Part shown: positions 8,537-16,552 of the stretch, one piece after another
How the letters are laid out: each line of letters starts with the position of its first letter
Position numbering within the stretch: position 1 is the first letter of the stretch
Source: Nitrososphaerota archaeon
GTDB taxonomy: Archaea; Thermoproteota; Nitrososphaeria; Nitrososphaerales; UBA183
Assembly: GCA_029784825.1 (NCBI GenBank)
Contig: JAFMAU010000001.1
Coordinates: forward strand, 60,020 to 124,019
DNA length: 64,000 nucleotides
Direction of reading: 5' to 3'
Program-made: the position numbers and the translations under genes
Notes under the pieces: model-generated
Database searches by the model: none
The model's input: only the letters and a program-made list of their open reading frames with translations
What the model was told of the DNA's origin: nothing

Positions 8537-10012
8537 CTAGTTCGCTACGTCCAGGGGTTTGAACTTCTCCACGGTCTCGGAGAGCTCGGTCCCCAGGCGC
8601 TTCTGCCACTCGGGGAACCCCTTGGGCGACTGCGGGTAGTCGAGGTTGATGCCGACAAGCGCTGCGCTCTTCTTCACCGTGTACCTCAGCCCTCTTGCGA
8701 GCGACAGCTGGCCGAGAACCCTGAACCACATGGCGGGGTTCATGAAGCGCGCCTGGTTGAACTCAGGGTGTTTCCTCTCCGTTATCGCGGTCACGTCCTC
8801 TTCAGAAAGGAAGTGCTTCATGCCGTAGTTGATCTGCTCGTCGGTCACGGTCTGGAGATATCGCCTGAGCACTTCGAAGCTTGCCATGGGATAGCCGTGC
8901 GTGTTCATGTACTCCACGTTGTACTTCCAGAGCCCTGCTTCGCCCGTGTCTCCGGCTTCGAGGGCCTCGGCGACCACCTTGCCGAGGATCGTGCCCCCGT
9001 AGATAGATGGGCTTATTCCTCCGGCGTCGATGGGCCTGGGCATCCAGGCGGCGTCCCCGACGACCGCGAATCCGTTGGCCACCATGCAGTCGTTGTGCCT
9101 CCTGACGGGGACCTGCCAGTTGCCCTTCGTGTTCCCGGAGTTCGCGTCGTCTGAGGGCTGGGAGTAGCCCTTGATGACGGGGTTGTCGGCGAGGTACTTG
9201 TCGATCAGGCTCTGCAGGTTGTCGTTCAGGCCGAAGCGCCGGTTCCTCCTCGCGAGCCCGGAGTGAGAGACGCCGAGGCCGATGTTGACCTTCTTCTTCC
9301 CCTTGGGGAAGACCCATGCGTACCCTGCCGGGGCGATGAACTGGTCGAGGTGGATGATGCAGTAGTCGGGCGAGAAGAATTCGGGCTGGTCTGCGCCAGG
9401 CTCGAAGTCGAGGATGTACCTCCCGGTCCCTACCACGTCGTCTGGGTCGATTTCCTTCTCGATCATCGAAGGTATCGGCATGAACCGCCTCAACGTGGAC
9501 GACGACCCGGTGGCGTCGATGACCATCTCTGCCGCCAGGCTGAACGCCGAACCGTCAGACCTTCTGCCCGACACCCCGGTGATCCGCCCTCCGTCAGAGA
9601 GCAGCCTCTCCGCGGTGGCTCCGAACATAAACTCCGTCCCGTACTTTTTCGCGTCGTTCACCTGTCTCCGGGGCAGGACCTTCCTGTTGAACAGGTACCC
9701 CTCCCCTTCGAACAGGACCTTGGTCTTCCTGTCGGGAGAATACACGTAGACCCCCTGGACGGGGTGCTCCAGCTCGGGCGAGCCGTATCTGATGCCTATG
9801 TGGTCGGCCAGGTAGTCGAGGGACCTCTTGCTGGTCGCGTCCCCGCAGGTCCAGCCGTTGTTCGTCTTCCTCCCCGGTTCGCTTTCCTTGTTCCTGTCGA
9901 CTATCAGGACGCTGGCCTTCCCCTTCGAGTAGAATCCTATCGAAGCAGCCGTGATGAGGCCGGCCATCCCCCCTCCCGCGATGATCACGTCGTAATCCTG
10001 TCTGCCAGGCAT
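8537..10012 (-). CDS. Geranylgeranyl reductase family flavoprotein
   Basis: 491 residues. The N-terminus has the Rossmann FAD motif DVIIAGGGMAGLITAASIG, followed by LIVDRNKESEPG. Later elements are MVIDATGSSSTLRRF, AGYAWVFPKGKKKVNIGLG and FAVVGDAAWMPRPIDAGGI, the GD motif that contacts the FAD ribityl chain. Relatives saturate isoprenoid chains of archaeal membrane lipids or quinones. The exact substrate is unclear. ATG 10012 lies 27.5 bp from a palindromic TATATA core that is equally placed for the divergent TrmB gene. Downstream peptidase and PPOX genes may be co-transcribed. A second, shorter relative is encoded at 17903. Confidence 0.85.
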   Translation of the reverse strand: MPGRQDYDVIIAGGGMAGLITAASIGFYSKGKASVLIVDRNKESEPGRKTNNGWTCGDATSKRSLDYLADHIGIRYGSPELEHPVQGVYVYSPDRKTKVLFEGEGYLFNRKVLPRRQVNDAKKYGTEFMFGATAERLLSDGGRITGVSGRRSDGSAFSLAAEMVIDATGSSSTLRRFMPIPSMIEKEIDPDDVVGTGRYILDFEPGADQPEFFSPDYCIIHLDQFIAPAGYAWVFPKGKKKVNIGLGVSHSGLARRNRRFGLNDNLQSLIDKYLADNPVIKGYSQPSDDANSGNTKGNWQVPVRRHNDCMVANGFAVVGDAAWMPRPIDAGGISPSIYGGTILGKVVAEALEAGDTGEAGLWKYNVEYMNTHGYPMASFEVLRRYLQTVTDEQINYGMKHFLSEEDVTAITERKHPEFNQARFMNPAMWFRVLGQLSLARGLRYTVKKSAALVGINLDYPQSPKGFPEWQKRLGTELSETVEKFKPLDVAN

Positions 10013-10036
10013 TAAGTGTGAACGCTACGAAAATAC

Positions 10037-10042
10037 TATATA
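10037..10042. promoter_or_regulatory. Shared bidirectional TATA core (reductase / TrmB)
   Basis: The palindrome TATATA is centred at 10039.5, which is 27.5 bp from the minus-strand ATG 10012 and 26.5 bp from the plus-strand GTG 10066. No other AT-rich box exists in the 53 bp between the two genes. One box probably serves both leaderless transcripts. Confidence 0.65.
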
Positions 10043-10065
10043 AGAGCTTCGCCGTCCGGCGCTCC

Positions 10066-10767
10066 GTGAACCGCAGCGAAATCGTAGAGCAGCTGATGGA
10101 CTTCGGACTTACGAGCTACGAGTCCAAGTCTTACTTCGCTCTGGCGGGCCTGGGGCCGTCTGAGCCTAAGAAGGTCGCAGAGGAGGCGCGGATCCCGTAC
10201 CCCAGCGCATACACGGCACTGAAGACGCTGCAGGCCAAGGGGTGGGTGGACCAGGTGGTCAAGAAGCCAGTCACCTACAGGGCGAAGAAGCCGACGAGCG
10301 TGAAGTCGATGGTCTCGTCGAGGCTTGACGACACCTTCAAGGAACTTCAGAAAGTGTACAGGACGGAGCCGACCGAAGAGGCGGAGCTCGTCTACACCAT
10401 CCGGGGGAGCGACAAGGTGCTGAGCAAGATCTACGAGCTGCTGCGGACCGCCAAGGACAGCCTGGTGATCGTCGCGCCGACGCTAGGCCTTCAAGACGCG
10501 AAGGTCATGGAGCTCCTTGCCGAGGCTGCAGACAGAGGAGTCCAGGCGAGGGTGATATGCGACGAGGACGCCCGCGGGCTGCTCCCCCCTGGGGTGGAGA
10601 TCAGGACCGGGAACCAGATCGCCTTCGACATGCTGGTGGACGACAAGTTGGCGTTGATCGGGCTCCCTGACCACTCGGCCTGCGGCTGGATAGACAGCCC
10701 TGCGGTGGCGAGCCACTTCAAGCAGTTCCTCGAGCTGCTCTGGAGCACATCCTCACCCGCGGAGTGA
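10066..10767 (+). CDS. TrmB family transcriptional regulator
   Basis: About 233 residues. An N-terminal winged helix (IVEQLMDFGLTSYESKSYFA, KKVAEEARIPYPSAYTALKTL, KGWVDQVVKKPVTYRAKKP) is followed by a linker helix and a C-terminal phospholipase-D-like half (SLVIVAPTLGLQDAKVMELL, VQARVICDEDARGLLPPGVEI) typical of TrmB effector domains. Homologues control sugar or central metabolism genes, but the ligand here is unknown. GTG 10066 is preferred over GTG 10018, which would place the TATA box inside the gene. The shared promoter makes the reductase gene an obvious candidate target. Confidence 0.88.
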   Translation: MNRSEIVEQLMDFGLTSYESKSYFALAGLGPSEPKKVAEEARIPYPSAYTALKTLQAKGWVDQVVKKPVTYRAKKPTSVKSMVSSRLDDTFKELQKVYRTEPTEEAELVYTIRGSDKVLSKIYELLRTAKDSLVIVAPTLGLQDAKVMELLAEAADRGVQARVICDEDARGLLPPGVEIRTGNQIAFDMLVDDKLALIGLPDHSACGWIDSPAVASHFKQFLELLWSTSSPAE

Positions 10768-10815
10768 AGACAGAAAGAAGGGCGGCCCGGCTTCCGCCGA
10801 GCTGCCTGGGGTTGC

Positions 10816-11493
10816 CTATTCGCTCGTGAAGATGGACTGGCCTGCCGTGTTGGGGACCTCGGGGAGGTTCTCTGCCATGCGCTTCTCGGCGATGGCCGAA
10901 GCCTCCGCCAGGATCTTGTTCGCCTCTTCGCTGTTCTCGGCCTGGTAGAATGTCGTGCCAGTTATCTGGCCGACGTCCACCATGATCGAGTTGAGCTGGG
11001 CTCCGATCTCTCCCAGTGCACCTTGGGCATCGGGCATCGCTTCGCCCAGGGTCGCGCGCACGTTCTTGATCACCCCGATGGCCGGGGCGATGGTCGCAGC
11101 GAAGTCGCCCACGTCTGTGACCGTCTGCAGCCTGGTCGTGATCTGCTCTAAGGCGATCTTGGACTGCGTGACGATCTTCTGCATCTTGCGGACCTCGGCG
11201 AGCTCGTTGGAGTAGGCCTTGCCTGATTCCTGGTCGTGTGCCTGGACGGCGGTCACGGTCTTCTTGAAGATGGAGCTTTCGCGCTGCTTGAGCCGGTTCA
11301 TCGCCTGGTCCAGACGGTTGATTTCCCCAGTCAGCTGCTGGGTCGCCTTCTGGATCTGAGGACGCATCGGCTTAGGGCCGCGGACGGTCTCGCGGACCTG
11401 CTTTCCGAAAGGCTCCTTCTCCTGAGCCTTCCATCCCTTCTCGAATCTGCTGCTCATCGTGATATCTCGCTCGATGTCGCCGGCCTTGGACAT
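10816..11493 (-). CDS. cdvB: CdvB-like ESCRT-III (Snf7 family) protein
   Basis: 225 residues, entirely helical. The core matches archaeal ESCRT-III CdvB: KPMRPQIQKATQQLTGEINR, QAMNRLKQRESSIFKKTVTA, YSNELAEVRKMQKIVTQSK and LEQITTRLQTVTDVGDFAAT. The conserved Asn-Glu-Leu-Ala-Glu-Val-Arg-Lys helix is prominent. ESCRT-III filaments constrict the membrane in division of TACK archaea, with CdvC (Vps4) removing them. No CdvA or CdvC is in the window, so this may be a paralogue rather than the cdvABC-encoded copy. I see no clear winged-helix tail for CdvA binding. ATG 11493 is the first start; ATG 11457 is an alternative. Confidence 0.85.
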   Translation of the reverse strand: MSKAGDIERDITMSSRFEKGWKAQEKEPFGKQVRETVRGPKPMRPQIQKATQQLTGEINRLDQAMNRLKQRESSIFKKTVTAVQAHDQESGKAYSNELAEVRKMQKIVTQSKIALEQITTRLQTVTDVGDFAATIAPAIGVIKNVRATLGEAMPDAQGALGEIGAQLNSIMVDVGQITGTTFYQAENSEEANKILAEASAIAEKRMAENLPEVPNTAGQSIFTSE

Positions 11494-11573
11494 GACTCAC
11501 TATAGCAAGAACGGTTGACTCTCTGCTTAACGAACTTCACCTTTGACGGGGAAAGAAAAAGCGGAGAGAGCTC

Positions 11574-11987
11574 CTACTCGATCTTGTAGCGCTTGGCGAC
11601 CTTCACGATGAGGAATATTGCGAATGCGACGATGACGAAGGTAAGGACGGTTCCGAAGAACTGACCGACCAGGAAGGGTCCGGCGGTGATGCACTGCCAG
11701 GATGGCACGGGCGTCGCACCGGGGGAGCAGGCTTGCAGCGGAGCGCCTCCGGTGGCTATGGTTATGATGGGCATTATCAGGTCGTTGACCAGTCCCTGCA
11801 CCAGCTGACCAAGGTACAGGCCCAGGATGAAGGCCACGGCGAGGCCGAGGACTTTGTAGTTCTGCAAGAAAGCCTTGAACTCGGCCACAAGGCCCTTGGG
11901 CGCAGGAGGAGCAGGCGGCGCAGGCTTCGGTGTCAGGAGCTCTCTTATTTTCTGCAGCTCAGCGAGTATCTCCGCGTCTGAAGGCAT
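11574..11987 (-). CDS. mscL: Large-conductance mechanosensitive channel MscL
   Basis: 137 residues. TM1 is KVLGLAVAFILGLYLGQLVQ followed by GLVNDLIMPIITIATGG, the pore-lining pattern of MscL. A periplasmic-side loop contains two Cys (QACSPGATPVPSWQC), and TM2 is FFGTVLTFVIVAFAIFLIVK with a basic end. The channel opens at high membrane tension to release solutes under osmotic downshock. Unusually, a Pro/Ala-rich linker (TPKPAPPAPPAPKG) separates an N-terminal helix from TM1. CTTAAG at 12012-12017 lies 27 bp upstream and is the probable TATA box. Confidence 0.88.
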   Translation of the reverse strand: MPSDAEILAELQKIRELLTPKPAPPAPPAPKGLVAEFKAFLQNYKVLGLAVAFILGLYLGQLVQGLVNDLIMPIITIATGGAPLQACSPGATPVPSWQCITAGPFLVGQFFGTVLTFVIVAFAIFLIVKVAKRYKIE

Positions 11988-12011
11988 GTCTCCAGGGCTT
12001 CAGACCGGCCG

Positions 12012-12017
12012 CTTAAG
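12012..12017. promoter_or_regulatory. TATA-like core between mscL and the DMT transporter
   Basis: The palindrome CTTAAG is centred 27.5 bp from the mscL ATG. It is 33-39 bp from the possible starts of the divergent transporter (GTG 12048, ATG 12054). It fits mscL well and the transporter only roughly. Confidence 0.45.
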
Positions 12018-12053
12018 GATTCAAGCCTGACGCCGAGGGGGCGAAGGGTGGGC

Positions 12054-12932
12054 ATGAAGGCCTCAGTATCCCGGGGGTACATCTACACAATACTCTGTTC
12101 GCTGAGCGGAGGGTCTGTCCCTACGCTGTACAAGCTCCTCCTCTCTGACAACGGCCCCCTCGCCGTGTCTGCGGTCGGTACCGTGCTGTCCGGTGTATTC
12201 CTTCTTGCCTACGGGCCGAGGGCGCTCCCCACCAAAGCTAGCCTTCCTTACCTCCTGGTGATCGGCACGATCGGCGCAGGAGGGGCCACGATTCTGTGGG
12301 CTCTAGGCTTGGTACAGACGACCGTGGTGAACGCCACTCTGCTCGCAAACGGCGAGGTCCTGTTCACCACTCTCATCGCGTTCTTCCTCATGGGGGAGAG
12401 GATCGGGAGGAGGCAGGCTGCCATGGGGGGCCTGATCGCAGCAGGGATCGTGGTGGTGTCGACCAACCTTGACCTGGCAGGGGTCCAGCTACTCAAGGGC
12501 CTGGTGGGGAACGCCCTGATCCTTCTGGCCACACTCGGGTGGGCGGTAGAGAACAACGTCATCGTCTCCGTCGCCGGCCGGTTCAGCTCGAACGTCCTGA
12601 GCAGGTTCAGGAACCTCATCGGCGGCGGCATCCTCTTGTCCTCGGTGATCGTGCTGGATGTGCCGCTGAGATTCACCCCCTTCGACGGGTTGGTGTTCGT
12701 CCTGCTGGGGGTCGCCGTGGCCGCGACCACCTATCTCTTCATCGTCTCTTTGCAGATTCTTGGGGCGATCAAGATGATACTGACCTATTCCCTCTCGACC
12801 ATATTCGGCTCTGCCTTCGCCCTCATTGTCCTCAGGGAGGAGATCACTCTGTTCCAACTCCTCGGAGGGGCCCTCATCATCGCTGGGGTCTACTTCTTCA
12901 GAAGGAGCGAGAAGCCGGACTCCGCATCGTGA
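12054..12932 (+). CDS. EamA/DMT superfamily transporter
   Basis: About 292 residues with ten hydrophobic segments arranged as two EamA repeats. The first repeat contains YIYTILCSLSGGSVPTLYKL and the conserved end LLANGEVLFTTLIAFFLMGE. The second ends with ILTYSLSTIFGSAFALIVLR and EEITLFQLLGGALIIAGVYF. DMT carriers export amino acids, nucleobases or other metabolites; the substrate cannot be assigned. Start is ATG 12054, with in-frame GTG at 12048 as alternative. It is transcribed divergently from mscL. Confidence 0.85.
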   Translation: MKASVSRGYIYTILCSLSGGSVPTLYKLLLSDNGPLAVSAVGTVLSGVFLLAYGPRALPTKASLPYLLVIGTIGAGGATILWALGLVQTTVVNATLLANGEVLFTTLIAFFLMGERIGRRQAAMGGLIAAGIVVVSTNLDLAGVQLLKGLVGNALILLATLGWAVENNVIVSVAGRFSSNVLSRFRNLIGGGILLSSVIVLDVPLRFTPFDGLVFVLLGVAVAATTYLFIVSLQILGAIKMILTYSLSTIFGSAFALIVLREEITLFQLLGGALIIAGVYFFRRSEKPDSAS

Positions 12933-12969
12933 GGCTGGGTGCTAAATATGCAAGCAGGCTTCTTGCCTT

Positions 12970-13428
12970 TTGCCCGAGGCGCCCCCCTGGCCGCCCAAGA
13001 AGGAGGACCTGGAAAGGCTCTACCTGACTGAGAAACTCTCGGCGGCGAAGATAGCGCGGGTCTATGGGCAAAAATACAAGTCTGCGAAAATCGCGGGGCG
13101 ACTGAGTAGGCGAGGCTATTCATGCGTGGTACGGCGACTGAAGCAAGTCGAGAATCGAGGTGTCAGAAATGGCCAAGACCACATTTGGAGGCTCGAAATC
13201 TGCCGGGCAGAGCAGGTTAGAAAATTCCTGAGGGAAATCAAGCACAGACATAGAGAAAAGTTAGGCAATGCCGGAATTGCGTTGGAATTTCCATCATGGC
13301 CGACGAAAGCACTTTTGACTGAAACCAAACAGAGATGGAAGTTTCTGGTGGCCCAAATCGAAGCGGAGACGAAGCTCTTTGTCGAAGACGCTGGGTTGGC
13401 TCTCGACGCTCGAGCAAGGGTTTCCTGA
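12970..13428 (+). CDS. Helix-turn-helix protein of unknown function, AT-richer than neighbours
   Basis: 152 residues. The N-terminal 55 residues look like a homeodomain-like HTH (PWPPKKEDLERLYLTEKLSA, AKIARVYGQKYKSAKIAGRL, then SRRGYS). The rest is charged and helical without a recognised domain. The second half uses many A/T-ending codons (AAA, GAA, AAT, GGA), unlike the G/C-ending habit of the flanking genes. That suggests recent acquisition. GCTAAATATG near 12940-12949 is a TATA box about 25 bp upstream of TTG 12970. A perfect hairpin terminator follows. Possibly a mobile-element remnant or regulator. Confidence 0.6.
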   Translation: MPEAPPWPPKKEDLERLYLTEKLSAAKIARVYGQKYKSAKIAGRLSRRGYSCVVRRLKQVENRGVRNGQDHIWRLEICRAEQVRKFLREIKHRHREKLGNAGIALEFPSWPTKALLTETKQRWKFLVAQIEAETKLFVEDAGLALDARARVS

Positions 13429-13442
13429 TTAGTCATATTTGC

Positions 13443-13463
13443 GCTCCTTTCATCGAAAGGAGC
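13443..13463. terminator. Hairpin between convergent genes
   Basis: GCTCCTTTC-ATC-GAAAGGAGC is a perfect 9-bp stem with a 3-nt loop. It lies between the stop of the HTH gene and the convergent nuoD stop, where a bidirectional terminator would be expected. The stem carries T-runs on both strands. Confidence 0.65.
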
Positions 13464-13473
13464 CTAAAATGAG

Positions 13474-14601
13474 CTATCTATCGCTCTCGACAGGCCAGTA
13501 GTTCAACCCCCAGTAGATGATGGGGATGTCCGCCACGTGGACGTTCTTCAGCAGGAGTGGGAGGACCCGCAGGTTCTTCGCCGACGGGACGCCGATCTTC
13601 AGCCTGTAGGGCCTGGGGGACCCGTCGCTGATGATGTGGTAGCTCATTTCCCCACGGGCGGCCTCCGTTCTGGAGTAGGTCTCTCCGGCCGGGACGCGCG
13701 GCTGGGGACCGAGCTTCAGCCTTACTGGTCCGGATGGGAGCTTCTTCAGCGCCTGCCTGATGATCTTCACCGCCTCCCTCATGTCCATCAGGGCGACGTA
13801 TGCCCTGGCCCAGGAGTCTCCCTGCGTCAGCACCGGCGTCTTGAACTCAAAGTCCCCGTAGGAGCTGTATGGCTCGTCCTTCCTGACGTCTACGGCCAGC
13901 CCGGAGGCCCTGGCCACGGTCCCTGTAGCGCCGTATGCGATGGCGTCCTCCCGCGTAAGGACCCCCACCTTGTCGGAGCGCTGGTGCACCATGGGGTTGT
14001 TGAAGAAGATCTTCTCGTACTCGTCCATGCGCTTGTCGAACCAGTCGCAGGTCTTGAGTCCCTTCTCGATGGCGAACTCCGGGATGTCGTTCCTGACCCC
14101 GCCAGGGATGATGTAGGCGAAGGTGACCCTTGCGCCCCCGATGCGCTCGGCAAGGTCGATCCACAGGTCCCTGTCCCCCATCCCCCAGGTGATCATGGTC
14201 GTGTGCCCGAGGAACAGACCCTGGATGGAGAGGAAGTACATGTGCGATATGATGCGGTTGATCTCCGACATGATGACCCGCAGGTACTGCGCCCGGGGCG
14301 GGATCTTGTTGTTCATCAGCTCGTCGACGCCCAGCGCATATGGGAACAGGATGTTGGAGCTGTCGAGGATCACCGGCCTTTCGAGGTGGGGGACGTTCTG
14401 GATGTAGTTCCTGTACTCTCCCATCTTCTCCTCTCCACGGTGGACGTAGCCTGCGTCTGGCTCGGACCTGACGCAGTAATCCCCGTCCAGCCATAGCCTG
14501 ATGCGGAAGTGCCCGGCTCCTGGGTGCTGCGGCCCGAAGGCGACGGACATCACCCTGTCGGCGTCGGGGGAGTATTCTGACTCGAGGGCCACTGATTTCA
14601 T
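13474..14601 (-). CDS. nuoD: NADH-quinone oxidoreductase subunit D (49 kDa)
   Basis: About 375 residues, full length. Recognisable segments are FGPQHPGAGHFRIRLWLDGD, DAGYVHRGEEKMGEYRNYIQ, DELMNNKIPPRAQYLRVIMS, FAYIIPGGVRNDIPEF and EAARGEMSYHIISDGSPRPY. The GPQHPG and HRGEEK elements contribute to the quinone pocket next to cluster N2. The start ATG 14601 overlaps the nuoC stop in ATGA, so the long N-terminal frame from 14997 is rejected. It is the last gene of the nuoABCD block; subunits H to N are not in the window. The archaeal enzyme normally lacks the NADH module and uses another donor. Confidence 0.95.
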   Translation of the reverse strand: MKSVALESEYSPDADRVMSVAFGPQHPGAGHFRIRLWLDGDYCVRSEPDAGYVHRGEEKMGEYRNYIQNVPHLERPVILDSSNILFPYALGVDELMNNKIPPRAQYLRVIMSEINRIISHMYFLSIQGLFLGHTTMITWGMGDRDLWIDLAERIGGARVTFAYIIPGGVRNDIPEFAIEKGLKTCDWFDKRMDEYEKIFFNNPMVHQRSDKVGVLTREDAIAYGATGTVARASGLAVDVRKDEPYSSYGDFEFKTPVLTQGDSWARAYVALMDMREAVKIIRQALKKLPSGPVRLKLGPQPRVPAGETYSRTEAARGEMSYHIISDGSPRPYRLKIGVPSAKNLRVLPLLLKNVHVADIPIIYWGLNYWPVESDR

Positions 14602-15161
14602 CTCCCCGGCGAGACGTAGTCCTTGCGGAGCGGAGGGAGGTCGTTCCAGTCTTCTGGGAGGTAGAGGTGCGCCTGGTTCGGGTGCCCCTGGAAGTTGATG
14701 CCGAACATCTCGTGGGTCTCCCTTTCCATGTACTCGGCCCCCTTCCAGACGTCGACGAGGGTGGGGACCACAGGGTTTCCCCGGGGCATCCTCTCCGCGA
14801 CGCCGATGACGAAATCTGCCTGGGCGGTCTTGGAGGAACCGACGAAGTAGACGACCTCGAGCTCGTTCTTCGCGATCCAGTCGACCCCGCTCACAGTGCT
14901 GATGTGGTCGAAGCCGAGGGTGTCGCGGACGAAAAGGGCGACCTCCCTGACCCTCAATGGCGTGGTAGAGACCTTCAGGCGGCGCTCCTTCATCCACTCC
15001 ACCTTCACGTCTGGGTACTTCGCGGATATCTGGTCGGCGAAGCCCTTGGCCCTCACCGGCTCAGGCTTCGGGGGCGCAGGCGCTGGGGGAGCTGGGGCCG
15101 CTGCGGCTGTTCCTGGCCCCGGAGCCGCTGGCTTTTGCGCTGGGGCCGGTGCCTGGCTCAT
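14598..15161 (-). CDS. nuoC: NADH-quinone oxidoreductase subunit C (30 kDa)
   Basis: About 187 residues. The conserved core is visible: DHISTVSGVDWIAKNELEVV, VPTLVDVWKGAEYMERETHE, MFGINFQGHPNQAHLYLPED and WNDLPPLRKDY. In complex I this subunit packs against NuoD and NuoB in the connecting module. The first 40 residues are an unusual low-complexity stretch of Pro and Ala (for example AAAAPAPPAPAPPKPEP), probably a disordered tail. ATG 15161 has a GGTGA Shine-Dalgarno-like site 8 nt upstream. GTG 15173, overlapping the nuoB stop as GTGA, is an alternative. Confidence 0.93.
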   Translation of the reverse strand: MSQAPAPAQKPAAPGPGTAAAAPAPPAPAPPKPEPVRAKGFADQISAKYPDVKVEWMKERRLKVSTTPLRVREVALFVRDTLGFDHISTVSGVDWIAKNELEVVYFVGSSKTAQADFVIGVAERMPRGNPVVPTLVDVWKGAEYMERETHEMFGINFQGHPNQAHLYLPEDWNDLPPLRKDYVSPGR

Positions 15162-15169
15162 TCGGAGTG

Positions 15170-15697
15170 TCACCTGCCGCTCAGCGACGGCGCTCTGCGG
15201 ATCTTCTCTTGAAGCAGGACCAGGCCCTGCAGGAACGCCTCTGCCCGCGGGGGGCAGCCGGGGACGTAGACGTCGACCGGGATGATGTCGTCGATCCCTC
15301 TAAGCACGTTGTAGGAATCGAAGTACAGGCCGCCGGTTATCGAGCAGGCTCCCATGGCGATGACCCACTTCGGCTCTGCCATCTGGTCATAGACCAGCTT
15401 GAGCCTGGGTGCAAGCTTGCGAGTCACTGTTCCCATGACTATTATCAGGTCGCATGCGCGGAGCGAGCCAAAGGCCTCGAGCGTCCCGAACCTCTCCATG
15501 TCGAACCTTGCCCCTGCGGCCGCGCCGACCTCGACGCTGCAGCACGCGGTCTCGAGGTGCACCGGCCAGAGCGAGTAGAGCCTCCCCCAGTTGGCGATGT
15601 AACGCATCGGGTCCCCTATGGCGTACTGGAGGACGTCGTCGATCTTGCCCACGAGGACCTGGAATGCCCCGGTCTTCTGCTGCTGGGCGACTACCAA
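15170..15697 (-). CDS. nuoB: NADH-quinone oxidoreductase subunit B (20 kDa, cluster N2)
   Basis: 175 residues. The N2 [4Fe-4S] ligands are present: the tandem Cys of HLETACCSVEVGAA, the Cys in MGACSITGGLYF and the Cys of VYVPGCPPRAEAFLQG. Other hallmarks are YIANWGRLYSLWPV and IVMGTVTRKLAPRLKLVYDQ. This subunit carries the last iron-sulfur cluster that reduces the quinone. The TTG start 15697 overlaps the nuoA stop by a few bases, indicating translational coupling. Confidence 0.96.
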   Translation of the reverse strand: MVVAQQQKTGAFQVLVGKIDDVLQYAIGDPMRYIANWGRLYSLWPVHLETACCSVEVGAAAGARFDMERFGTLEAFGSLRACDLIIVMGTVTRKLAPRLKLVYDQMAEPKWVIAMGACSITGGLYFDSYNVLRGIDDIIPVDVYVPGCPPRAEAFLQGLVLLQEKIRRAPSLSGR

Positions 15698-16062
15698 AGC
15701 TCGCGCCTCCCTGCGAGCACCAGCGCGAAGCCCATGGGGAAGGCAAGCATCCCGATGAAGATAGTCACCATCCAGTCAGATGAAAGGCCGAGGGCCAACG
15801 GCCTGTAGGCCGCGGCCCAGGCGTAGAGGAACATCCCCAGGACGTCGAACACTATGAACATGAGGAGATAGGCGTAGTACTGCATCATGAAGTGCAGCTT
15901 GCCGGCCCCCTGGGGGACCTGTCCGCACTCGAACGGCGCGTTCTTGATCGGGTTCGGCCGCTTGGGGCCGAAGAGGACCGGGATTATCATCACAGGCACC
16001 GTGAACCCTACGCCCACCAGGGCCATCAGGAGGACCAGACCCATGTCGCCTGTGAGGGCCAT
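15691..16062 (-). CDS. nuoA: NADH-quinone oxidoreductase subunit A
   Basis: 123 residues with three membrane helices. The family loop NAPFECGQVPQGAGKLHFMM, with the conserved Glu-Cys-Gly, follows TM1, and TM2 is YYAYLLMFIVFDVLGMFLYA. NuoA is a small membrane subunit next to the quinone chamber. The gene is first in the nuoABCD block. TATTTAAG at 16087-16094 lies 28 bp upstream of the ATG, so the operon mRNA is probably leaderless. Confidence 0.95.
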   Translation of the reverse strand: MALTGDMGLVLLMALVGVGFTVPVMIIPVLFGPKRPNPIKNAPFECGQVPQGAGKLHFMMQYYAYLLMFIVFDVLGMFLYAWAAAYRPLALGLSSDWMVTIFIGMLAFPMGFALVLAGRRELW

Positions 16063-16086
16063 CGAAAATTCGCGACCGTCTCACGC

Positions 16087-16094
16087 TATTTAAG
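16087..16094 (-). promoter_or_regulatory. TATA box of the nuoABCD operon
   Basis: CTTAAATA on the minus strand is centred 28 bp before nuoA ATG 16062. No other promoter-like sequence is seen within the block, whose genes overlap or nearly touch. Confidence 0.6.
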
Positions 16095-16126
16095 ATTGGC
16101 GTCGGAAGTTTCCATGAGACGAGGCC

Positions 16127-16552
16127 CTAATCGACGCCGTGAACTTCTTCAGCGTCTTCCTCCATGAACGACCGGAGGAGCTTGGTCTCGCGGAAAAAGT
16201 CTCGTATCGAGATGACCCCGAAGAGCGTCCCGTCGTCGTTTTCCACGACGAGGTGCCGTATCCCGTGGTCCATCATGAGGCTGACAGCCTTTGACGGGCG
16301 GTCGGACCGCTTTACGCTGACGAGCTTCTTGGTCGCGATCCCGTCTAGCTGGCCGGTAAGCGGTGTGCCTTTGGCCACCGCCCTGACGATGTCTCTTTCC
16401 GAGATCACCGCCAGCGCCTTGACCGGGCTGACGTTGGAGGCGACCACCAGGAGGCCGATCTTTTCACGGGCGAAGACCTCGGCCGCCTGACGGATGGTTG
16501 TGCTGGGGCTGATGGTCACAGGCTGACGCTTCACCAGCGCCTCGACTCTCAA
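16127..16552 (-). CDS. Two-CBS-domain protein coupled to citrate synthase
   Basis: About 141 residues made of two CBS motifs: VTISPSTTIRQAAEVFAREK to LAVISERDIVRAVAKGTP, and VSVKRSDRPSKAVSLMMDHG to LFGVISIRDFFRETK. Such tandem pairs bind adenine nucleotides or SAM and act as energy sensors. The TTG start 16552 overlaps the citrate synthase stop in TTGA, so the two are translationally coupled. The long upstream frame to 16678 is only a shadow of citrate synthase. A role as an adenylate-responsive partner of citrate synthase is inferred from context alone. Confidence 0.82.
   Translation of the reverse strand: MRVEALVKRQPVTISPSTTIRQAAEVFAREKIGLLVVASNVSPVKALAVISERDIVRAVAKGTPLTGQLDGIATKKLVSVKRSDRPSKAVSLMMDHGIRHLVVENDDGTLFGVISIRDFFRETKLLRSFMEEDAEEVHGVD

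Noticed and set aside
14602..14997. N-terminal extension of nuoD
   Set aside because: It overlaps nuoC in a different frame; ATG 14601 gives the family length and an ATGA overlap.
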